Source: Bordetella parapertussis (lineage in GTDB: Bacteria; Pseudomonadota; Gammaproteobacteria; Burkholderiales; SG8-41). Taken from it: a stretch of DNA of 51,220 bases. Below the pieces are notes generated by a model. It saw only the letters and a program-made list of their open reading frames with translations. It was not told where the DNA came from and made no database searches. Position numbers and translations under genes: made by a program. Of the stretch, positions 26,270 to 33,563 are shown piece by piece. The stretch is from assembly GCA_945862135.1 (NCBI GenBank), contig CAMAYE010000003.1, positions 1-51,220 of the forward strand. Reading direction: 5' to 3'. Each line of letters starts with the position of its first letter. Position 1 is the first letter of the stretch.

Positions 26270-27382
26270 ATGCAAACCAAAATCCCCTGCGTCATCATGC
26301 GCGGCGGCACCTCCAGAGGCCCCTTCCTGCTGCAGGATGACCTCCCCAGCGACCCCGCCACCAGAGACGAAGTCCTGCTCGCCATCATGGGCTCCCCCCA
26401 TGAAATCCAGGTCGACGGCATCGGCGGCTCGCACTCGGTGACCAGCAAGGTCGCGATGATCAGCAAATCCAAACGCCCCGACGCCGACATCGATTATTTT
26501 TTCGCGCAGGTGCAGATCCACGAGAAGTTTGTCGACACCAAACCGACCTGCGGCAACATGCTGGTCGCCGTCGGCCCCTTCGCCATCGATGCCGGCCTGG
26601 TACCGGCGCAGGACGGTGAAACCACGGTGCGCATTCACAGCGTCAACACCGGCGCGCTGGTCGAGGCCATCGTGCAGACGCCCGGCAAACAGGTGCAGTA
26701 CGAAGGTGACGCGTCGATCGACGGCGTGCCCGGCACCGCAGCGCCAGTAGGCATCAATTTCAGCGAAGCCATCGGTGCAGTCACCGGCAAGCTGCTGCCG
26801 ACCGGCAAGCCGCGCGACGTGATCGACGGCGTGGAAGTGAGTTGCGTGGATATCGCGATGCCGATCGTGATGATGCGCGCCGCCGACATGGGCAAGACCG
26901 GTTATGAAACGGCCGTCGAACTCGACAGCGACCGCGCGCTGATGGAACGCATGGAAGGCATTCGCCGCAAGGCCGGTGTGCTGATGGGCATGGGCGATGT
27001 ATCAAAAAACGTGGTGCCGAAAATCGCCCTGCTCGCCAAGCCGCGCCAGGGCGGCACGATCAGCTCGCGATATTTCGTGCCCGAGACCTGCCACAAGTCG
27101 CATCCGGTCACCGGCACCGTGTGCATCAGCGCCGCCTGTGCGATTCCCGGCACGCTGGCCGCGGAGATTGCGCCGCTGAAACCCGCGCCGCAGGGCATGG
27201 TGAAGATTGAACACCCGTCGGGGATGATCCTGATTGATCTGGATGCAGATTTCAGCAACGGCAAACAGGAACTGCGCCGCGCGGCACTGGTGCGCACTGC
27301 ACGCCGCATTTTCGAAGGCCTGGTGAACGTGCCGTCGCAAATCTGGGCGGGTAAATCGGCGGCGGCGAAACGTGCGGCTTGA
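26270..27382 (+). CDS. PrpF-family isomerase, probably 4-oxalomesaconate tautomerase-like (GalD)
   Basis: A 370-residue protein with the PrpF fold: two related halves with signatures CVIMRGGTSRGPFLLQDDLP, GIGGSHSVTSKVAMI, KPTCGNMLVAVGPFAID and SKNVVPKIALL. Family enzymes move a double bond in small tri- or dicarboxylic acids (PrpF in methylcitrate, GalD in gallate breakdown). The length and the MGKTGYE and CHKSHPVTGTVCI segments resemble GalD more than PrpF, but no gallate or protocatechuate genes lie nearby. The substrate is therefore uncertain. Followed by a repeat and hpnE. Confidence 0.82.
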   Translation: MQTKIPCVIMRGGTSRGPFLLQDDLPSDPATRDEVLLAIMGSPHEIQVDGIGGSHSVTSKVAMISKSKRPDADIDYFFAQVQIHEKFVDTKPTCGNMLVAVGPFAIDAGLVPAQDGETTVRIHSVNTGALVEAIVQTPGKQVQYEGDASIDGVPGTAAPVGINFSEAIGAVTGKLLPTGKPRDVIDGVEVSCVDIAMPIVMMRAADMGKTGYETAVELDSDRALMERMEGIRRKAGVLMGMGDVSKNVVPKIALLAKPRQGGTISSRYFVPETCHKSHPVTGTVCISAACAIPGTLAAEIAPLKPAPQGMVKIEHPSGMILIDLDADFSNGKQELRRAALVRTARRIFEGLVNVPSQIWAGKSAAAKRAA

Positions 27383-27411
27383 TCACTAGACGATCCTCTC
27401 ATTGAAACCTT

Positions 27412-27510
27412 GTCCCCTCGCCCCGCCTGCGGGGAGAGGGCTAGGGTGAGGGGCAACAGATGCCCCTACCCTCACCCCAACCCTCTCCCGCCCCAAGGCG
27501 GGAGAGGGAG
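27412..27510. repeat. GC-rich paired-hairpin intergenic repeat, copy 2
   Basis: Inverted arms GAGAGGG-TAGGGTGAGGGGC and GCCCCTACCCTCACCCC-CCCTCTC enclose a short centre. Each side ends in a smaller hairpin (CCCCGC/GCGGGG and CTCTCCCGCC/GGCGGGAGAG). It has the same design and core words as 20071-20217. It fills the gap between the PrpF-like gene and hpnE. Confidence 0.85.
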
Positions 27511-27542
27511 TTAAAACAAAACGCGATCGCATTCACCACCTC

Positions 27543-28835
27543 ATGACTGACTCAGCAACGCCATCAGTCGCCGTCATCGGCGGCGGCTACGCCGGCATGG
27601 CCGCGGCGGTGGAACTCGCCGGCCGCGGTGTTGCGGTCACGGTGTTTGAAGCGGCACCCGCATTGGGCGGCCGCGCGCGCCGCGTCACGGTCAATGACAC
27701 GGCACTCGACAACGGCCTGCATATCCTGATCGGGGCCTATTCGGAAACGCTGCGACTGATCGACAAGGTCGCCCCTAAGCGCGATTCTTTTTTGCGTCTG
27801 CCGCTGGACCTGCAGATCCACAATCAGTTTCATCTGCGCGCGCCGAAGCTGCCGGCGCCGCTACATGTGGCGTGGGCGCTGTTCACCGCCAAGGGATTGA
27901 GCTTCGATCACAAACGCGCCGCAGCGCGCTTCATGAATGCGATGAAGGCTTGCCGATATCAACTGGCGCATGACTGCACGGTTGAGGCCTTGCTCGCGGA
28001 ATATCAGCAACCCGTTGTTTTAATTGAATATTTATGGGCACCCTTGTGTGTGGCTGCGCTCAACACGCCGATGCAGCGCGCCTCGGCGCAGGTCTTCCTG
28101 AATGTACTGCGCGACAGCCTCGGCGCGGGTCGCGCAGCCAGCGATTTGCTGCTGGCGCGAACCGACCTTACCGCGCTGTTTCCGAAACCGGCCGCCGAAT
28201 ACGTGCGCGCCTGCGGCGGACAGGTTGAAGTCGGTGCAACGGTTGAACGCATCACGCGCGACGGCGATGGCTTCAATATTCATGTGCATGGCAATGCCCG
28301 GCGATTCGATCAGGTGATCTGCGCCGTCGCCTCGCATCGCGTGTCGCCGCTGCTCAAGGACATTGCAGAACTGCAAAGCGCCACGCAGCAGATCGAAGCG
28401 CTGCAATACGAGCCCATTCATTCGGTATGGCTGCAGTTCGACGGCGCAGTTCCCCTGCCGTCACCGATGATCGGCCTCGCCAACAGTCCGGCGCAGTGGC
28501 TGTTTGATCGCGAGGTCATCTGTGGCCAGCGCGGCCTGATCGGCGCAGTGATCAGCGCCTCGGAAGAACATGTCGGTGAAGCCCAAGATAACCTTGCCCG
28601 ACGTGTGGTTGCCGATATCGAAAAAGCCTTCGGCACACTGCCAAAACTGCTTTGGCATCGCGTCATCGCCGAAAAACGCGCGACTTTTAGCTGCACGCCG
28701 GGTCTCGCTCGCCCATCGACACAAACGCCCTGCCCCGGCTTTTTTCTGGCTGGCGACTATGTGGACAGCGATTATCCGGCGACCATCGAAGCCGCGGTGC
28801 GCAGCGGCATTGCCGCCGCCTCGCTGATCCGCTGA
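27543..28835 (+). CDS. hpnE: Hydroxysqualene reductase/dehydroxylase HpnE (FAD-dependent)
   Basis: A 430-residue flavoprotein of the amine-oxidase/phytoene-desaturase type. The FAD site is VIGGGYAGMAAAVELAGRGV at about residues 11-30, followed by FEAAPALGGRARR. The C-terminal FAD contact is FFLAGDYVDSDYPATIEAAV. In the HpnCDE pathway it converts hydroxysqualene to squalene. The match to the squalene-associated desaturase family is good (LDNGLHILIGAY; WLFDRE). It is unlinked from hpnCD by 16 kb, which is unusual; its own promoter must lie in or after the repeat. A carotenoid role cannot be excluded from motifs alone. Confidence 0.88.
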   Translation: MTDSATPSVAVIGGGYAGMAAAVELAGRGVAVTVFEAAPALGGRARRVTVNDTALDNGLHILIGAYSETLRLIDKVAPKRDSFLRLPLDLQIHNQFHLRAPKLPAPLHVAWALFTAKGLSFDHKRAAARFMNAMKACRYQLAHDCTVEALLAEYQQPVVLIEYLWAPLCVAALNTPMQRASAQVFLNVLRDSLGAGRAASDLLLARTDLTALFPKPAAEYVRACGGQVEVGATVERITRDGDGFNIHVHGNARRFDQVICAVASHRVSPLLKDIAELQSATQQIEALQYEPIHSVWLQFDGAVPLPSPMIGLANSPAQWLFDREVICGQRGLIGAVISASEEHVGEAQDNLARRVVADIEKAFGTLPKLLWHRVIAEKRATFSCTPGLARPSTQTPCPGFFLAGDYVDSDYPATIEAAVRSGIAAASLIR

Positions 28836-28853
28836 ACAGCCGGGTCAGCAGCG

Positions 28854-28859
28854 TATAAT
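28854..28859 (+). promoter_or_regulatory. Candidate -10 box of the ETF-QO promoter
   Basis: A perfect TATAAT 31 bp before ATG 28891; the -35 region, in the hpnE 3' end, is weak. Confidence 0.4.
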
Positions 28860-28890
28860 CCCGCAATAAATCATCAACATGGAGAGGGTA

Positions 28891-30540
28891 ATGGCCGAAC
28901 GCGAAGCCATGGAGTATGACGTCGTCATCGTTGGTGCCGGTCCCGCCGGTCTCGGTGCGGCAATCCGCCTGAAACAGCTGGCCGCTGAACAGGGCCGCGA
29001 GGTCAATGTCTGCGTGCTCGAAAAAGGTTCTGAAGTCGGCGCGCATATTCTCTCCGGCGCGGTGATGGACCCGATTGCGTTGAATGAACTGATTCCGGAC
29101 TGGAAAGAAAAAGACGCGCCGCTCAACGCGCCGGTCAGTGAAGACCGATTCATGATCCTCAGCGAAACCGGCGCATTCAAGATTCCGTCGGCGCTGCTGC
29201 CGGAATGTTTCCAGAACCACGGCAACTATGTCGTCAGCCTCGGCAACGTCGTGCGCTGGCTGGGTCAGCAGGCCGAAGCGCTGGGCGTGGAGATTTTCCC
29301 CGGCTTTGCAGCTGCGGAAGTTTTGTTTCATGAAGACGGACGCGTCAAAGGCGTTGCCACCGGCGACATGGGCATGGGCCGCGACGGCCAGCCCACCGAC
29401 GCGCATCAGGTCGGCATGGAGCTGCATGCCAAATACACTTTCTTCGCCGAAGGCTGCCGCGGTCATCTCGGCAAACAGCTGCAGGAAAAATTCAAGCTGC
29501 GCGACGGCGTTGATCCGCAGGTCTACGGCATCGGCCTGAAAGAGCTGTGGGAGATCAAGCCGGAACTGCATCAGCCGGGGCTGGTGATCCACACCGCGGG
29601 TTGGCCGCTGGAGAGCGACACCTACGGCGGTTCCTTCCTGTATCACCTCGAAGACAACCAGGTCGCCATCGGTTATGTCGTAGGTCTCGCCTACAAGAAT
29701 CCGTACCTGAGCCCGTACGAGGAATTCCAGCGTTACAAGACACATCCGGAAATCCGCAAATTTCTCGAGGGCGGCAAACGCATTTCATACGGCGCGCGCG
29801 CGATTGCCGCCGGCGGCCTGCAGTCGCTGCCGAAGCTGGTGTTCCCCGGCGGCTGCCTCGTCGGTGATGACGCTGGCTTTCTCAATGCCTCGCGCATCAA
29901 GGGCAGCCATGCCGCGATCAAGTCAGGCATGCTCGCTGCGGAAGCGGCCTTCGCGGCACTGGCTGCGGAAACCCCTGCCCCTGAACTGCCGGCCTATCCG
30001 GAATCGTTCAAATCGAGCTGGCTGCATGACGAGCTGCACCGCGCGCGCAACTTCAAGCCGTGGATGAGCAAGGGCCTGTGGATGGGCACGCTGATGGTCG
30101 GCATCGACCAGGTTGTGTTCCGCGGCAAGGCGCCATGGACATTGCATCACGACCACGCCGATCACGAATGCATCCGCCCGAAAACCGAATACACGCCGAT
30201 CAGCTATCCGAAACCCGACGGCGTGCTGACCTTCGACCGGCTGTCTTCGGTGTTCATCTCGAACGTGAATCACAATGAAGATCAACCCATTCACCTGACG
30301 TTGAAGGATGCGTCGGTGCCGGTGAACGTCAACCTTGAACTCTACGATGCGCCCGAGCAGCGTTACTGCCCGGCCGGCGTCTACGAAATCGTGCGCGATG
30401 ACAACGGGGCGAATCCGCGGCTGCAGATCAATGCGCAGAACTGCGTGCACTGCAAGACCTGCGACATCAAGGATCCGACCCAGAACATCGTGTGGGTGAC
30501 GCCGGAAGGCGGCGGCGGACCGAACTATCCCAACATGTAA
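28891..30540 (+). CDS. Electron transfer flavoprotein-ubiquinone oxidoreductase
   Basis: ETF-QO passes electrons from reduced ETF (loaded by acyl-CoA dehydrogenases) to the quinone pool at the inner membrane. The 549-residue product has the N-terminal FAD motif [20 protein letters not shown] middle quinone/membrane-contact region contains [20 protein letters not shown]. The C-terminal [4Fe-4S] domain has the family Cys set: YCPAGVYE, then [16 protein letters not shown], ending in [15 protein letters not shown] chose ATG 28891 (GGAGAGGG just upstream) over an ATG at 28879. It lies near the fatty-acid degradation locus, which supplies its electrons. Confidence 0.96.
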   Translation: MAEREAMEYDVVIVGAGPAGLGAAIRLKQLAAEQGREVNVCVLEKGSEVGAHILSGAVMDPIALNELIPDWKEKDAPLNAPVSEDRFMILSETGAFKIPSALLPECFQNHGNYVVSLGNVVRWLGQQAEALGVEIFPGFAAAEVLFHEDGRVKGVATGDMGMGRDGQPTDAHQVGMELHAKYTFFAEGCRGHLGKQLQEKFKLRDGVDPQVYGIGLKELWEIKPELHQPGLVIHTAGWPLESDTYGGSFLYHLEDNQVAIGYVVGLAYKNPYLSPYEEFQRYKTHPEIRKFLEGGKRISYGARAIAAGGLQSLPKLVFPGGCLVGDDAGFLNASRIKGSHAAIKSGMLAAEAAFAALAAETPAPELPAYPESFKSSWLHDELHRARNFKPWMSKGLWMGTLMVGIDQVVFRGKAPWTLHHDHADHECIRPKTEYTPISYPKPDGVLTFDRLSSVFISNVNHNEDQPIHLTLKDASVPVNVNLELYDAPEQRYCPAGVYEIVRDDNGANPRLQINAQNCVHCKTCDIKDPTQNIVWVTPEGGGGPNYPNM

Positions 30541-30548
30541 TTAATAAA

Positions 30549-30571
30549 GGCCGTCTGAATTACAGGCGGCC
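30549..30571 (+). other. Short hairpin before the EAL gene
   Basis: GGCCGTCTG and CAGGCGGCC pair (one G-U) around a 5-nt loop, with no T run. It lies between the ETF-QO stop and the AAGGAG ribosome-binding site of the next gene, so it could be a processing or attenuation structure. Confidence 0.5.
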
Positions 30572-30590
30572 CCAAGGAGTCAGGGGCGGG

Positions 30591-32147
30591 ATGAATTTCC
30601 TGTTCAAACTTACGTTGTTTCTGAGCAAACGCGGCGTCAAAACCATATTGACGCTGCTGCTCACGCTCGTACTCGGCGTCATGGTCATCGCGACCATCTA
30701 CTTCACGCTGTTCGATCTGCAGTGGCTGGCTTTCCTTGGCGGCATCCTGTTTGCCGCCGTGCTGTCGATGGCCAGCCAGGCCTCCAAGGCCGAGTGGCTG
30801 ATCATCCGCCGCACGCGCCAAGTGGAACGGCTGCGCAAACAAGTGCAGAAAGAGTCCGCGCGGCGCAAGATTTCCGAGGACGCGATGCTCGCCACCGAGG
30901 CGCGCATGCGCATGGTCAATGACCTGCTGCCGCTGCCGATCCTGTTTGTGGATCGCGATTTGCGTATACATGACCACAACAAGGCCGCGCTCGAAATCAC
31001 CCGTATCCCCGAGATCAGGATCGAAGGCCAGTTGCTGCGTGATGTGATGAGCTCAAGCTATATGGAAATGCTGCCGCACTGCCGCGAAACGCTGACCGGA
31101 ACACGCGTCGAGTATCAGCTCAAATGGCATAACGGGGAGAAATACACCATCAAGCAGGTGCCGCACCCGCCCGGAACTGATCGCCCTATCGGGTTTTATA
31201 TCGTGATGCTGCCCGTGCACACTGCCCCCGGTGCCGCCCTGCCGGCTGAGCCGCATAGCGGCGGCAACGGCAACGGAAATGGCAACACCACCATGAATTC
31301 AGATCCGCACGCCGCCATCACCATCGAAAGCGGCGAGACCATGTACCTGCATTCGATCAGCGACCAGTTGATGGTCGGCGACGACCCGCGCAGCAAGCTG
31401 GTGCGTGCGCTGCAACACAACGAATTCCTGCTGTTTGCGCAGAAAGTGCTGCCGCTGAAACCGCTGCCCTTTGATCATGGCAGTTACGAGATCCTGCTGC
31501 GGCTGCGTGAAGAGGAAGACAATCTGCTGCCGCCCGGCGGATTCATTCCGATGGCGGAACGTTACGGCATGACCGAGGACATCGACCGCTGGGTGGTGCA
31601 CAACGTCATCGCCTGGTCGATGGCGCAGAAACTCGCGAATCCGCAATGGGACATTCCGATGTTCTCCATCAACCTCTCGGAAGCCTCGATCATCAATCCG
31701 GAATTTGCGCGGTTTGTACGACAGGAACTTAAAAACTCCGAATTCCCCGCACGTCAGCTGTGTTTTGAAATCGGCGAACTGGAAACCATCAGCAACCACA
31801 ATAACGTTGCCAATTTCATCGCTGCACTGAAACCGGCCGGCTGCCGCTTTACCGTCGACGACTTCGGCAGTGTGAAACTGTCATTCTCCAATCTGAGCGG
31901 ATTGCGGCTGGATTTTGTAAAAATCGACGGCGTGATCATTCAGAACATGTTCAAAACGCCGGCGGACCTGACCAAACTGAAGGCCATCGTCAACGTCTGC
32001 AACAAACTGGGCATGCAGACGGTGGCCGAGTTTGTCGAAGACGAACGGACGCTGGCCAAGCTGCGGGAAATCGGGGTTGATCACGCTCAGGGGTTCGGCA
32101 TCGACCGGCCTGGGCCGGTGATCAAGGCGCTCAACACACCCGGCTGA
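30591..32147 (+). CDS. Membrane-bound PAS-EAL cyclic-di-GMP phosphodiesterase-like protein
   Basis: A 518-residue protein (start ATG 30591, AAGGAG upstream). Two membrane helices (about 16-38 and 44-62) are followed by a coiled linker, a PAS domain (about 100-210, LPLPILFVDRDLRIHDHNKA) and a Gly/Asn-rich spacer. The C-terminal EAL domain is at about 280-510. No GGDEF domain is present. The EAL residues appear as EILLR (EIL in place of EAL), FSINLSE, CFEIGELE, VDDFGS, FVKIDG, AEFVE and AQGF, so the metal and Lys positions are kept and hydrolysis is plausible. Loop 6 (DDFGSVKLSFSNL) is non-standard. The signal sensed through PAS is unknown. Confidence 0.86.
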   Translation: MNFLFKLTLFLSKRGVKTILTLLLTLVLGVMVIATIYFTLFDLQWLAFLGGILFAAVLSMASQASKAEWLIIRRTRQVERLRKQVQKESARRKISEDAMLATEARMRMVNDLLPLPILFVDRDLRIHDHNKAALEITRIPEIRIEGQLLRDVMSSSYMEMLPHCRETLTGTRVEYQLKWHNGEKYTIKQVPHPPGTDRPIGFYIVMLPVHTAPGAALPAEPHSGGNGNGNGNTTMNSDPHAAITIESGETMYLHSISDQLMVGDDPRSKLVRALQHNEFLLFAQKVLPLKPLPFDHGSYEILLRLREEEDNLLPPGGFIPMAERYGMTEDIDRWVVHNVIAWSMAQKLANPQWDIPMFSINLSEASIINPEFARFVRQELKNSEFPARQLCFEIGELETISNHNNVANFIAALKPAGCRFTVDDFGSVKLSFSNLSGLRLDFVKIDGVIIQNMFKTPADLTKLKAIVNVCNKLGMQTVAEFVEDERTLAKLREIGVDHAQGFGIDRPGPVIKALNTPG

Positions 32148-32170
32148 AACCGCACACCGCTATCGCGGTT

Positions 32171-32210
32171 GCTATATAAGTTATTGATTTTAAATAACTT
32201 TTTATATAGC
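32171..32210. terminator. AT-rich hairpin between EAL gene and thiolase gene, overlapping the thiolase stop
   Basis: GCTATATA-AGTTATT and AATAACT-TATATAGC form an imperfect hairpin with runs of A and T, seen from both strands. It contains the thiolase TAA (32202-32204). A second small hairpin (AACCGC/GCGGTT, 32149-32170 region) lies just before. It could end transcription of both convergent genes. Confidence 0.5.
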
Positions 32211-33401
32211 CTCAAATACCCCCGCGGCACCCATCCCAGTGCCAATGCACATGGTGACCATTCCGTATTTCTTGTTGTGACGGCGCAGGCCGTGCAGCAA
32301 CGTTGCCACGCGGATCGCACCGGTCGCACCCAGCGGATGACCCAGTGCAATCGCACCACCCAGCGGATTCACTTTTGCAGGATCGAGTCCAAGTTCGCGG
32401 ATCACCGCCAGTGACTGCGCGGCAAACGCTTCATTGAGTTCGATCCAGTCGAGTTGCTCCTTGCTGATACCGGCATGCTGCAGCACCTTGGGAATCGCCT
32501 TGACCGGGCCGATGCCCATCACATCCGGCGGCACACCGGCTACCGCATAAGCAACAAAACGGCCCAGCGGTTTGAGGTTGTAGCGTTTAACGGCGGCTTC
32601 GCTCATCAACACCACCGCGCCTGCACCATCCGACATCTGCGAACTGTTGCCGGCGGTGACGCTGCCTTTGGCGGCAAATGCCGGTTTCAATTTCGCCAGT
32701 GCTTCAACGGAGGTATCGCGGCGCGGACCTTCGTCCTGTTCGGCGCGACGGGTCTTCACGGTAATTTCGCGTGTATTCAGGTCGGGCAAACGGTCGTTGA
32801 TGTCGTACGGCGTGATCTCGTTTTTGAACTCGCCGCCATCGCTGGCCCATACCGCGCGGCGATGGCTTTCCGCAGCAAACAGATCCTGATCCTCGCGGCT
32901 GACTTTCCATTGCTCGGCGACGCGTTCTGCGGTGATGCCCATGCCGTAGGCGATGGCGACGTTTTCATCCTTTGCAAAGACCGACGGACTGAAACTCGGC
33001 TTGTTGCCGCCCATCGGCACCATGCTCATGCTTTCAGTGCCCGCGGCAATCATCACCTCGGCTTCGCCAAGGCGGATGCGCGCCGCGGCATCGGCAACGG
33101 CCTGCAGACCCGACGAACAGAAACGATTGAGCGTCATGCCCGGCACAGTGTCGGGGAAACCTGCGAGCAGCAGGCCGATGCGGGCAACGTTCATGCCCTG
33201 CTCGCCTTCAGGCATCGCGCAGCCGGCAATGACATCGCCGATCTCATGGAGATCCAGCCCCGGGCACTGCGCGACAGCGCTTTTCAGCACATTGGCCAGC
33301 AGATCGTCGGGACGCACGTTTTTAAGCATGCCGCGCGGTGCCTTGCCCACCGGCGAACGGGTGGCAGCGACGATATAGGCATCCTGCAGGGATTTGGTCA
33401 T
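32202..33401 (-). CDS. fadA: Acetyl-CoA C-acyltransferase (3-ketoacyl-CoA thiolase)
   Basis: A 399-residue thiolase for the last step of beta-oxidation. The nucleophile Cys is in [11 protein letters not shown] (about residue 90). The His ([15 protein letters not shown]) and second Cys ([10 protein letters not shown]) complete the active site. Degradative rather than biosynthetic use follows from its position after the FadN-type multifunctional gene. The symbol is by function and position; fadI-type naming is equally possible. Confidence 0.93.
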   Translation of the reverse strand: MTKSLQDAYIVAATRSPVGKAPRGMLKNVRPDDLLANVLKSAVAQCPGLDLHEIGDVIAGCAMPEGEQGMNVARIGLLLAGFPDTVPGMTLNRFCSSGLQAVADAAARIRLGEAEVMIAAGTESMSMVPMGGNKPSFSPSVFAKDENVAIAYGMGITAERVAEQWKVSREDQDLFAAESHRRAVWASDGGEFKNEITPYDINDRLPDLNTREITVKTRRAEQDEGPRRDTSVEALAKLKPAFAAKGSVTAGNSSQMSDGAGAVVLMSEAAVKRYNLKPLGRFVAYAVAGVPPDVMGIGPVKAIPKVLQHAGISKEQLDWIELNEAFAAQSLAVIRELGLDPAKVNPLGGAIALGHPLGATGAIRVATLLHGLRRHNKKYGMVTMCIGTGMGAAGVFEAI

Positions 33402-33416
33402 GTCAGTTCCCTCATC

Positions 33417-33476
33417 TCAATTCCTTAGGGGTTTGCCGTTTTTGAGCATGTGCTCGATGCGCGCCTGCGTCTTTTG
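33417..33476 (-). pseudogene. Fossil C-terminus of a second FadN-type gene
   Basis: On the minus strand this 60-bp stretch encodes KTQARIEHMLKNGKPLRN and a stop. The end of the intact gene next door reads the same except T for N, i.e. 17 of 18 residues. At DNA level 12 of the 19 codons (stop included) differ; 11 of these are synonymous third-position changes. It is thus the tail of a separately evolved homologue, not a recent copy. Homology stops abruptly at about 33476, and the following 60 bp to the intact gene are unexplained. Confidence 0.85.
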
Positions 33477-33536
33477 GCTACGACATAACCTGAAGGTTAG
33501 TCTTCGCCGAAAATCGAGGCTATGTTGCTCCAACAT

Positions 33537-33563
33537 CAAGCCCCTCAGTTTCTGAGGGGCTTG
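33537..33563 (-). other. 12-bp perfect hairpin across the FadN-type stop codon
   Basis: CAAGCCCCTCAG pairs with CTGAGGGGCTTG around a 3-nt loop. The stop codon (33545-33547) lies in the stem. On the minus strand no T run follows, so it is more likely an mRNA 3'-stability element than a terminator. Confidence 0.6.

Noticed and set aside
30550-30559. GCCGTCTGAA, identical to the Neisseria DNA-uptake 10-mer
   Set aside because: One exact copy in 51 kb was noticed; expected by chance about 0.1. The pairing arm is not the uptake sequence, and the host does not look like Neisseria. Taken as coincidence within a hairpin.
33477-33536. Possible hidden element between the FadN fossil and the intact gene
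   Set aside because: Only a small TAACCT/AGGTTA palindrome was seen; no gene, RNA motif or repeat could be supported.
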